In this document: piece by piece, positions 26,873-36,744 of the stretch
How positions within the stretch are numbered: the first letter of the stretch is position 1
Layout of the letters: every line of letters starts with the position of its first letter
Assembly (NCBI RefSeq): GCF_025602895.1
Contig: NW_026516203.1
Location: 1,302,001 to 1,366,000, forward strand
From: Polychytrium aggregatum
Lineage: Eukaryota; Chytridiomycota; Chytridiomycetes; Polychytriales
Direction of reading: 5' to 3'
Length of the DNA stretch: 64,000 nucleotides
Translations under genes and position numbers: made by a program
Notes under the pieces: generated by a model
The model's input: only the letters and a program-made list of their open reading frames with translations
Told to the model about the DNA's origin: nothing
Databases searched by the model: none

Positions 26873-27141
26873 GTTCGCAACTCGTTCTCGAGGGAGCAAG
26901 GGGCGGGGATGCTTCGGACGAGATCAGCCAAGAGGGCATCGATGACCAAACGTCCGCGACCAGCCGGTGATCTCGCGCCGACGGACGCCAACCTCACCTC
27001 ACCATCTGCTACTCCGTTCTCTCCCGTTCTCTCCCTGCTCGCCAGGCCGGAGATCGTGCCCGCGGCCACATCCAGCCTGGCGGCGCCGCTCTGTCGTTCG
27101 ACTCGATTTGCTTCATGGCAGATACGCTCGCTCCCAAAACG
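26873..27141. promoter_or_regulatory. Part of the divergent intergenic region between Rab escort protein and NOB1
   Basis: Should contain the Rab escort promoter. No TATA box or other convincing motif is visible. An overlapping ORF from the repeat extends over it but has no recognisable protein. Confidence 0.4.
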
Positions 27142-27475
27142 AAACCGGACGCCGTGTTGTGGGCCAGGGTTGTCGTTGATTTCTGGTCTTGAGTACACAC
27201 CCACCGACCTCTTCCATGTCCAAACATTGTGCACAATGCCTGAAAGCCAAGCGGCCCGCCCAAGCCGTCCGCTCTGACATCGAGAAGCCGTGGGGGCTGT
27301 CCATAGAGCCCAATGCATGCACCACACTCCCGCATTGCGACATCCATGCCAGTACATCGTCGCCGCAGGACATCAGCCTGGTGTATTCAAGCCCAAGCGC
27401 CCGAAACCAGCCATGCCACTCAATCACCAACCAAGACTGAATGCAATCCCATGGCCTGTCCGCCCGGGCAAGTGG
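27142..27475 (+). repeat. Dispersed repeat R2 (inverted near-identical copy of R1)
   Basis: Sits in the shared upstream region of two divergent housekeeping genes. The micro-ORF runs 27216-27440 and begins MSKHCAQCLKAKR with DIEKPWG downstream. Near-identity over the full 334 bp to R1, 3.5 kb away, implies a recent duplication or transposition. The copy could supply promoter elements to NOB1. Confidence 0.75.
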
Positions 27476-27657
27476 AAACTGAACCGGCCCGACCCTCCGA
27501 TGCCATCTCGATGTGCCGCCGCTCATTGGACAGGGCACCTTCCAAAAGAGGAAATATTGAGTGCCGCACTTTTTTTTGGCTTTGGCCTTTTGAACCCGCG
27601 GTGTTGCTATCGTCAAAGGCCAGCACCCCTCCCTCCGCGGCCCTCCAGATCGCCAGC

Positions 27658-30567
27658 ATGAGCACCTCGATCTCACCCGACCCGTTTCCGTCGCGAGACG
27701 TTCAGCATGAAATATCGCGCGGCCATGATCGCGTTGATACGCTTGTCGTCGATGCCGCCCCGCTTATCAAGGGCAATCGCCTGGAGCACTTGGCATCCAA
27801 CTTTGTGACCATTCCGGAGGTTCTTGGTGAAATCCGAGATCGTCAAGCTCGTAGCGCAATGGCCACCCTGCCTTTTGAGCTCAAGGTGCGCGCGCCTTCG
27901 GAGGAGGCGATGAAGCATGGTACGTCCTCCGGGAAGGAGATGATGCCGCTTTGCACCATGGCCTCATTCGCGCCCGGTACCTCCCAACTTTCTCGCATGC
28001 GGGGTCGGCTTGCCAATCTGGGGTCGAACACCCACATCCGTCTTGCTCCAATGCTCCCACCAATCCTCTGAAACTCCTGTCTTGTGGGGGCCGTTGGAAC
28101 AGTGATTGCTTTTTCAAAGAAAACAGGCGACTTTGCCACCCTTTCGATCACCGATCTCAAGATCCTTGCGCTGACGTACATGCTCGAAAGGGAAGCCAAG
28201 GGCGTAAGCCACCTTCGAACAGAGCCGGTTGCTGTGGGTATCCGCCGAATTCTTTGATATGGACGATAGCCCCTCTGGCCGTTGCTTTGATAGCTGCCGT
28301 TGCTTAGATGAGATGCTTTACTGAACGAACCTTGGACCTGGTCTCTTGACTTGCAGTCGACATTTGACGATACAACGACCTCACCCGGACAGCTGGAGAT
28401 CTCCTCGTCCGACACAGCCGCCGTCGCAAACACTCAGGCGACACTTTCTGAACGATCTGAGTCGAGCAGATCGACCACAGTCGAACATCCCAAGGTCTAT
28501 GCAGAGTCTGCTATGGATCCGGCCCAGATCCCGACCTGCGCCGACTGGGTTGCCTCAGAGGAGCGTGCCTATCACGGCCCGATTTCTCAGGGTATCTCCG
28601 CAGCACTCATTCGAGACGGGTATCGCTCGTACTATGGGCCAGTCTGCATCACCGTCCCGTTTTTGGCCAAGCTCACAGCAGAGACTACTCCAAGATCAGG
28701 CGGAGTGGCCGAGAACCCCGCTGCCCTGGCTTCTACACAAGCCGCTGACTCCCAGTTCAACACAGGAGTCGATTCCTCTGCAGACCGGGATCTCCAAGCC
28801 CCTGCTCGTTCAATCTTGACTGCTATGCCTCCATCGCAATCCTCGATCTCCAGGCCCACCCCAGCCGACTGGATTCTGGCCGAGGAGCGAAACTACTATG
28901 GCCCGGTTATTGGAGGTTGGCATGGCTATGTAAAGTCCTCCCTGAAGCCCAATGCCGCCGAGTTCATTCCTTCAAAGCAGTCCTTGGCTCTCGAGCCAGC
29001 CATCCACAAGCCGCAAGTACACCAAGCTTCATTTTCACTCGAGGCTGCTACCCGTACCCATGTCGACGGTAAGATGAACAACCCTCTCGCAAGCAAATAT
29101 TATGAGGGCCGGCTCGAGGATACCCAGTCCATACAATAGCCGGGCTCTACCCAACGTGCCTGCTATCCACGTGCCATCGAAGATGTGCTCGAGTTTGATG
29201 ATCGGCAACCAGGCGCCGTTTCCTGGATATGCCGTCTATCATTCTTCTGCCTGTAATTCTCTGACTAAAGCTATTGCTGATTCCAACGCCACAGATAAAT
29301 CAATCGCGAAGCCACATCATCCGACTCCAGCCGACTACGTGATGGCAGAAGAGCGAGCGTACTATGGACCGGTCATCGGTGGGTGGCCCCAACCGAGCAA
29401 GGATGTCTCTTCGGTCGTACCTTCCAAGAGAGACGCCATACACTCGCAAGCCGAGAGCGAGCTACGCTCTGAAGCTCCTCATGAACGATTGGGCTCCAAC
29501 GACGACGCTGTGAGCACTCCTGGATCTGATGCTCCAAAAACCAAGCGTCGCCGTCACCGAGGGAAGAAGCAGCCTCAAGAAGATAAGCCCATCCATCTGA
29601 ACCTGCCCGATCGAACCATCTCCAAGAATAAGCGCTCGCAGCCTATGGATGAAGTTCCCTCTTTAGATGAAGATGACGGCGGGGAGTGGATCACCCCGGC
29701 TAACATCAGCAAATTCAAGGCCCAAAACTCTGGACTTCATGCCGATCACGAACGAGAGCCCGAGAATATTCCGGTGGCCTGTATTACTTCCGACTTTGCG
29801 ATGCAGAACGTTCTTTTGCAGATGGGGCTCCGTCTGATTTCCGTCGACGGCTTCGCCATTACCCATATCAAGAATTGGGTCCTGCGGTGCCACGCGTGCT
29901 TCAAGTATGTTGAGCCCGTTGCTCAGGATCGACCGAGCTCCGCTTTGGGCATAATCCCAGCAGAGCTCGAAGCGGACCTTGTCCGTAAAAATCCACATCT
30001 TTGTGCCACAAGCGAATCTGCCCGTGTAGTGCGGGACTCATTCCCCAATCTCTAACGCTTGAGTATTCCCGTTCTCTCGCACCCAAATCCAGATCGACAA
30101 AAGATATGGAGCGCCGATTCTGCCCCACCTGTGGCAACAACACCCTGATCCGCACCTCCGTGTCGGTCGATGCTAACGGCAACACGATCTACCACCTCAA
30201 GAAAAACTTTCAGTATCGCACCCGAGGAACCATTGTGAGTCATGTCTGCATCATGATCGCTCTGCATGAGCCAATAAGCCTGCCATCTAACTCGGATTTG
30301 TCCCTTGCTGTTCATCAGTGGTCGATTCCGGAGCCCAAAGGCGGCAGACGGAACACTGACGTCGTGTTGCGCGAAGATCAGCGGGAGTACCAACGGGCTC
30401 TTCAATACCAAAAGCGCCAAAAGCAAGGCTCCGAGGACATCAATGACCCGGACGCGGCCATGTTTGGGGCTGGGCAGAAGAACTTGATGAAGAATAGTCA
30501 ACAGCTCGGCACCCTGACAATCGGTTCCGGTCGACGAAATCCGAATGAAAGACGTCGCCGCCGATAG
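27658..30567 (+). CDS. NOB1: NOB1, PIN-domain endonuclease for 20S pre-rRNA (D-site)
   Basis: Cleaves 20S pre-rRNA to 18S rRNA in cytoplasmic pre-40S particles. Exon 1 (27658-27919) starts at ATG and encodes the PIN domain start (VDTLVVDAAPLIKGN, FVTIPEVLGEIRD). Exon 2 (28103-28203) has FSKKTGDFATLSITDLKILAL. Exon 3 from 28357 begins a long acidic linker with three copies of a [A/C]DW..EER.YYGPV motif. The linker changes frame near 29,070-29,190, by an intron I cannot place exactly or by a frameshift. The zinc ribbon is formed by CHACF (ending 29904) and FCPTCGNNTL (from 30093) across an intron. The last exon (30319-30567) has PEPKGGRRN and ends in an Arg-rich tail. Exon phases match at the junctions I could check. 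Confidence 0.9.
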
Positions 30568-30933
30568 CATGTCCACGGCCACGCAACAGCATGTTCGGAG
30601 CAAGCGGGGCAGCGGTGTTCCTGAATGTACTACAATCTACCGCCGCACGTTGTTGACTTCAGGGGCACAGTCTTGAATACATCCTGTCGACCACTTGTGG
30701 CGACAATCAACCGGACTGGTATACCATGATGCGGTGTGTATTCGGGACCAAGAAACAGGCGATCGCCCTGGCTCAAAACAGTGTGTCCCGATTTCAACCG
30801 GGGCACGCTGTATGCTTCCAAGTGTACAGTCTATCCAGAAAGAAACGGGACAGTTCCTTCCTGGCTTCAGATATCTGAGCCCCGCTGACTGACTGTAGGC
30901 CCCGGTGGGCAAGCCATGCGATTGTTTCCCGTC
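30568..30933 (-). repeat. Decayed dispersed repeat copy R3a downstream of NOB1
   Basis: On the minus strand from about 30,818: ATACAGCGTGCCC, an imperfect palindrome with GTGCCCCG/CGGGACAC arms, GTTTTGAGCCAGG, GAATACACACC and an ATG at 30727. The reading frame after the ATG does not keep the CxxC block. It lies immediately downstream of the better copy R3b, in the same orientation. Nothing else is visible in this interval apart from the 3' end of NOB1. Confidence 0.55.
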
Positions 30934-31235
30934 CTAGTTGGCAATCTCTCTGTGTAGTGCATCCGCTCCACTCTCTGGACAACCCCATGGTTTCTCGATA
31001 TCAAGATGCTCGACCTTCTCGAGTCGCTTGAATTCCCGACAATGCGAGCATACCTGTGATGCGTTGAACTCGTTCACCGAGCACATCTGGCCGTCTCTGG
31101 TGGTGGGTGAGCTGCTCGAAGTACTTGGCGAACCTGAGTCTCCTGGGACTGGAAGCATATCCCTTCCCCTGCTTCCACGAGGCATTCCAAAGGCAATCAT
31201 CACTTCGGTCTCCTTGGACATACTTGCTTGGCCAT
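30934..31235 (-). CDS. Spliced 43-residue CxxC micro-protein in dispersed repeat R3b (hypothetical)
   Basis: ATG at 31235 followed by 4 codons (MAKQ), then a GTATGT donor at 31223 and a CACAG acceptor at 31054-31056. Joining them continues in frame VCSHCREFKRLEK, then DIEKPWG, to a TAG at 30934-30936. The result aligns with the unspliced ORF of R1/R2 (MSKHCAQC...DIEKPWG) and with R6. That the same protein appears only after splicing argues that the ORF is or was real. Function unknown; the single CxxC pair cannot form a full zinc finger alone. Low confidence that it is expressed today. Confidence 0.4.
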
Positions 31236-31335
31236 GAGTGCGATGAGTGGGTGGGTGTATTCAGGTTCCAGAAAAAACCCTGTCCTGATTAAAAACGGGG
31301 TGTCCCATTTCATTTTGGAAACGCTGTATGCGGAT
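31236..31335 (-). promoter_or_regulatory. Conserved 5' block of repeat R3b
   Basis: Read on the minus strand: ATACAGCG, GAAATGGGACACCCCGTTTT, a spacer, GGAACCTGAATACACCCACCC, then the start ATG. This order recurs upstream of the ATG in R1, R2, R5, R6 and R7. It looks like the promoter or terminal region of the repeat. Confidence 0.5.
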
Positions 31336-32447
31336 GATGCAGGCAGAACGGCTCCGGAGGCGGCCAGGGAACAAGAGAATCCCCAAAGGATGTCCGGGGT
31401 GGCTGCCCGCTGGACAACAGGCATCCAGGTTGGTCAAAAGCGCCGACCAGCTAACCGTGCGTGAGGAACTGGATTCAAGCCCCATGATTTCGACCTGAGC
31501 GACGGATCTGTCTGACCAAGGACGCTCGAGACAAAGGATGGGGGTTTGCCGAGTGATTCGACCATGAGAATCCAGCCTCTCTGGAAACGGATGGTGCTCA
31601 TCAATTGCTCTGGGCGGGGAGACGAGCGGGATATAACCGGACCACACTGCGGGTCTGCCATGTCACAGTCCGGAGGTTTCGTCGATCGGTTCGCCGATCG
31701 GACACGCATCGAGGCCGCCATGTCCGTCTGGGGCTTGCTGCAACGGGTCGGGAGCGGCTGCAAATGGGGTCCGGCGACTCGCCCACCACGAGGATGATCG
31801 TTGGGTGTGCATTGGACAGCTCCATATCGACGGGTGCTGGAGACGATCCTCCGTAACGAAGCTACAGATGGGCTGGGGGCGAGCAAAGACCAAGGCAAAT
31901 GCAGAGATATCACGGGCCGCTCGCATATCGCCCGATTGTGGACTGGCTGTTCGGCGGGACTTGACGCTGAAGTCGCTGAAGCTGGTGGCATGCAACACAA
32001 CCATGGCGATCAGAATCGCTATGACGCAGTCCGTGGACTGGAGGTTAGATCGATACAGCCCGCCGGCTCGACACCCGCCCGACTTGGTTCTCCTTTGGTC
32101 GGTGCGTTGCTGCCCGGAGATCCGATGCATGCAGCAACCTCGCCAGATCTTCGGTTTGTCTCGGCTCCCTTCGGGTTGCCGCGGCTCGGCCGGACATTAT
32201 CTCGGACTCCCTCACGGCCGGCTCTCAACCATCCCTTCTCGTGTCCTCACGATGACCTCCATTGGACCGCTGTCCATTCTCCGCCGGCTCCGACCCCCGC
32301 TGACCCCAGCGAGATCCGTCCGGCTTTCGCTATAAGTGATGTGCGCTGCCCTTGCGGGCGAGGACAGGCTCCCCTCCTGGCTTCCCTCATCTCCCCTTCC
32401 ACCACGCAGGTTGTCTCTCTCGGGCCGCTGCCTGTTCCACGCTCGCC
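31336..32447. other. Intergenic upstream of the kinase gene, no gene seen
   Basis: About 1.1 kb with overlapping short ORFs on both strands and no recognisable protein. It should contain the kinase promoter. No TATA box or repeat stands out. Confidence 0.45.
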
Positions 32448-35400
32448 ATGGAGTCCCCTCATCAATTCTACCACAAGCAGAGTAAGCCATCGATGCAAGC
32501 GCTACCGTATCCTGCCGATGTCGTGGGGGTTGTGGTGGGCATGGATGCCGTACAGTCCAGGCAGCCGATGCATGTCCTGGTGCTGGCCGCAAGGTCTCAG
32601 CGAACGAGCGAGCATTGGAGCCTTTGGCTGCTGACACTCATGCCACTCATGCTGCTCATGAGCATGAGCAGCATGGGCAGCAGCATCGTCGTCCGCCTGC
32701 GACACGGCCAAAGCCGATCCAACAATAGATCCATGCGACCGACGGTCTCGCTGATGGCCGTCGTTTTGCTCACCCCGCAGATAAAATTGGCACGGGCTCT
32801 TTTGGCTCGGTATACAAGGGAATCGACCTTCGAACGAGCAAGCCCATAGCTATCAAAATCATTGACGTTGAAGGTGCGGCTTTCCTCGTCGATGCTTTGG
32901 ACAGCCTGAACATCATGGTCCTGCATCTCGCCTGTGCACACATATATACTCGCTCTCTTCAACAAGGACTTACCGCAGCCCTTGCATTTCTCTGCCTTTC
33001 TATTTTCTGGCCTTTCCCCCCCCCGGCTTTCGCCTGGTCCCCTCCTGGTCCTCCACGATATACTTCGCATACGCACCAGCCGCCGAGGACGAGCTCGAGG
33101 ACATCCACCAGGAAATTCGAATCATACAGCAGCTGCACTCACCGTACATTACCGAATACTATACCTCGTTCATGAAAGATGACCAGCTGTGGATTGTCAT
33201 GGAATACTGCATGGGCGGGTCCTGTCTTGATCTGGTAGGGGCTCGCCTTTGTTGTCCTCGGCATAGAATGGGTCCCTCGAGGATTCGGCGTTGCTCCTGC
33301 CATCCCAGTGTATCCCAGTTGTGCATCGCACTCACTGCTCTAACCTCTCCCATCGATCAGCTGCGCCCCGGCCCAATCCGACCAGACTACATCTCCATCA
33401 TCGTTCGCGAACTTCTGAATGGCCTTGTGTATCTGCATCGCGAGCGAACCATCCATCGCGATGTCAAAGCTGCCAACGTTCTTCTGGACGCTCAGGGAAA
33501 TGTCAAGCTGGCCGACTTTGGTGTCTCGGGCCAAATCAGCCAGACCCTTGGCAACAGAGCAACTTTTGTGGGAACGCCTTTCTGGATGGCTCCAGGTATG
33601 ATGAGGTGGATATATCACTCGTGCCGCGGCCCTTTCGCTGTCTGGAGCAGTGACAGGTGCTCCGCGAATCCAACAGCTGGGATTCTTGCAGGACAGTATC
33701 AATGCCTCGACTAACTCTCCGTTGCTCGCCATCCTGCCCTGGCCCATTCAGAGGTAAGCAAGCTATCGATTTCTTGAGCTGCACAATTGCCCTTTGGTAT
33801 GTATGGTTCGCGAGTGCTTAGGTGCCTGACCCCACTTCCATTACCACACTCTAGGTCATCCGAAACAATGGTGGATACACCGAAAAGGTGGGTCACGATG
33901 CGTCGGTGGTTGACTGCCGGCGTCAGGATATCAGTTACCATCGCATGCATGATTCACGGGGGCTTTGAGTGAATGAAGCATATTCGTGGGCCCTCACCCT
34001 CTGCGTCAAGCCCTGGAATGAATCATCCTGCAGCACTGACTTGTGGTGTGTGTTGTTGTCCAGGCTGATATCTGGAGCCTGGGCATTACCGTCATCGAGC
34101 TCTTCACAGGGGAGCCGCCACATTCCGGACTGCCAGTCATGCAAGCACTGAAGGCAATTGTGGAAGACAAGCTCCCGCTCGATCAACTTGAGCGCGCTCC
34201 AGAGCTTTGTCACTTTGTCCGAAGGTGTCTGAATAAGAACCCACGATTGGTAAGCTGCTTGCGCACAACCAGGTTCCTGGGTGGTGCTTGGTCATCCGTC
34301 CAACAATCTTGATCATCGATCTCGCCTTGTCGTTGACGTTACGGCTGTCATTTTGATTGTCGCTGTCGCATCCGTTGTCAGGTTTGCTCGCCTACTAACG
34401 ACATCGAATATGTCTCTATTAACAGCGCCCGAGTGCCACTGATTTACTACGCGACCCATTCATCGCCAAATATGCGAAAAAGTCAACCAGCTGCCTGACA
34501 GAACTCATCGCTCGACATGCCGAGTGGCGCGAGACAGGTTCTTATGCCGATTCAGACTCAGAAGATGATGACTCGAGGTCTCACAGAAGGTATGTGTGTC
34601 TGCGGATCGGCGGCTTTTGGATACGCGTCGGATGTTGCGGTATCCTGGTCTGGCCATCCGCCGGGTCCGAGCTCCAGCAGTTATGCTCCTGCATTTTACG
34701 CACCATACGCGCCTCTTCTGCCTTGACGATAGCCGATCGAATCTGCGTCGGTTTAATTATGTTGCATGGGAGGACAGGGCCATGGCCTTGTGGTTTGGAT
34801 CGAGTGCGATTATGCAACCCACTACTTTACGCCGAGATGGGAAGTCGTGCTGACGCCTATTCTCCATCAAAACGCCAGGAGAGAGGATACATACAACGAT
34901 CCAGATGAGCCCTTTTGGAACACAGTCAAGGTAGCCCCGGCAAAGGAACGAGACGCCATTCAAACCCCTGCTCAAACGCCCCGACGTTCAGCGAGCCCTG
35001 CTCGCCCTAACGCTCAGGGATACCAAGGCAAGGGGGTGAAGCCGGTGAGTTCAGTCAAGTCCTCATGTTCGGATGAGTCTGCGAGTACATATACTCCACG
35101 GGTAGGGTCACCGCCGTGCATGTGCGTCGCCTGAATCCATAGTACCATAGGTACCCAAGCTTTGGATCTGTGCGAGAAAGTCGCTCACTGTATATCCTCC
35201 TATCCCCACGCTTGCTTGTCATCTTGACAGCCTCCATCGGTGATGCGAGCCACAGCTGTCTCTTCAACTTCGCATTCATCCGGCCAGAGCACCGACTGCC
35301 ACTATTCCCACTACGACGACGATGAGCCCGGAAAGAGAACATGGGTGCCCAACAAGGACGGATCGGGCCGATACAAATCGGACCATGTATATCAGAACTG

Positions 35401-35941
35401 CCCTTCAGACGACCAAGACGATCCCGAGCTGGATGAAGGTGGAGGAGAGGCCATTCTCGAAGATATAATTGTGCCCTCACTTGTCGAGGTAAGATTCTGC
35501 CATGCCTACATAGGCTGTTGCAGCTTCTGTGAAGACTGTTGGCCTCTTGTTGTCCTATCATCTCAGTGTTTTGCTTATCTCTTCTGACACGAATGCTCGA
35601 CATAATGCTCGACACGATGCCACATCCGCCGCTTGATATCAGCTTTCACAAAAGTACGGCAGTACCGCGCGGATCTTTGAGGTTTACAGCTCACTGCAGA
35701 AGCTGGAGCAGGTAGATAGCAGCAAGCATGCCTGCGGGGCCGGTTGCTCGAGCATTTATGATATCCCCACACGTGTCGAGTTGCTCTATCCGGTACGATG
35801 CCGATTTAGCTCTCAGTTGACTGATGTACTCTCCTCTTCTGCATAATCGCTGTGTTTGCTCCCCAGGAATCCCCAGGAGCTCTTGAGGGCTTTCTCCTCA
35901 TGGTTATCGAGCGTCTGCGCAGTGATTCGGCGCTTTCGTGA
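32448..35941 (+). CDS. STE20-family protein kinase, germinal-centre kinase type (SPS1/MST-like)
   Basis: A Ser/Thr kinase with an N-terminal catalytic domain, the order typical of GCK-type STE20 kinases in polarity and hippo/MEN-like signalling. Exons: 32448-32481, 32781-32873 (GTGSFGSVYKG, AIKII with the ATP-binding Lys), 33080-33234 (IHQEIRIIQQL, WIVMEYCMGGS), 33361-33595 (HRDVKAANVLL, DFGVSGQ, GTPFWMAP), 33855-33887 (VIRNNGGYTEK), 34064-34249 (ADIWSLGIT), 34426-34589 (RPSATDLL), an exon ending near 35043, 35232-35489, one near 35,660-35,710 and a last exon ending in TGA at 35939-35941. The C-terminal part is acidic and low complexity, then ends EGFLLMVIERLRSDSALS. The junction 33595/33855 does not preserve the frame with GT-AG sites (two bases short at the Glu of APE), so a sequence error or an unusual splice is likely. 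Confidence 0.85.
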
Positions 35942-36744
35942 TCAAACGAGGCCACACCTGCTGCATCCCGGAAGCTTGAATGTTCAATCTTGGCAAATTC
36001 CACAGCACTTCACTATCGACTGGTTGTGCAGCCTTGCCATGTGCGACTGGAACCACCAAAGCCACGAATCACCGTTCATTGTTACCTACCAGCGACCACT
36101 TTGGTCCCCATTTGTACCTTGCACCCATTGTTGTCCAGCAGTTCGATTGATAAGTTCAGGGCGCTCTGCAACCAGTCAAAACGTAAATAGTTTGAATGGC
36201 GCTCAATGGCGCGACATATATCGAGTCGAAGCTACCATTTCACCCAGGCTTGGCCCATCGAGCGTGTGCCTTGCACCGAGCAAAGGCTACGCAATTGCCT
36301 GGCGTAAATGAGACAGTCCTTGGTTCGCCTTCGCGTGGTGGATTGTCATTGTAGAATATGCGTGCGTGCATCCAAAATCCAGATAAATCAAGTATCTCCC
36401 CCCCCCCCAACAAAATAAGCAGGGCGACCCATTTCATTGGTATGTCGGGGCTTGGGTTACCTTCCCCAACACGCATGTGTCGGCCTCGCATGGCGGGAGA
36501 TTGCCTGTGCATCTTGCAGCGTGTCCGCCAAGATGGAGCCGGCCCGCTGAAGAAATATTTGAGCCATACCAGTTCATATGGGTGCCTGGCCTGCTTGCTG
36601 CGGCCTTGGCTTCGACGCTGGACTGGCTGTGGCGCAAGGCCGCTCTCACATGACAGTGTCCAGCCGCGACTTGCCCAAATCCAAGTCTCCTGTTCAATCG
36701 TTTGCACCATCAGCCTTGCTCAAGCCGGCCCTGTCCGAGAAGCC
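35942..36744. other. Intergenic between the kinase and RGG-box genes, with weak repeat copy R8
   Basis: No gene recognised. Near 36,350-36,450, on the minus strand, GAAATGGGTCGCCCTGCTTATTTTG and CTGGATTTTGG resemble the GAAATGGGACACCC-GTTTTGA block of the dispersed repeat. The block is followed by a C-run (36397-36406 on the plus strand), and no start codon context is conserved. Overlapping ORFs here have no recognisable product. Confidence 0.35.

Noticed and set aside
32640-32675. GCTGCTCAT/ATGAGCAGC inverted repeat in kinase intron 1
   Set aside because: 9-bp arms in a repetitive CTCATG-rich stretch of an intron; likely simple-sequence noise.
36350-36460. Eighth copy (R8) of the dispersed repeat
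   Set aside because: Only the GAAATGGG...CC...TTTTG block is convincing; the GAATACACC box and start codon are not. Kept as a weak mention only.
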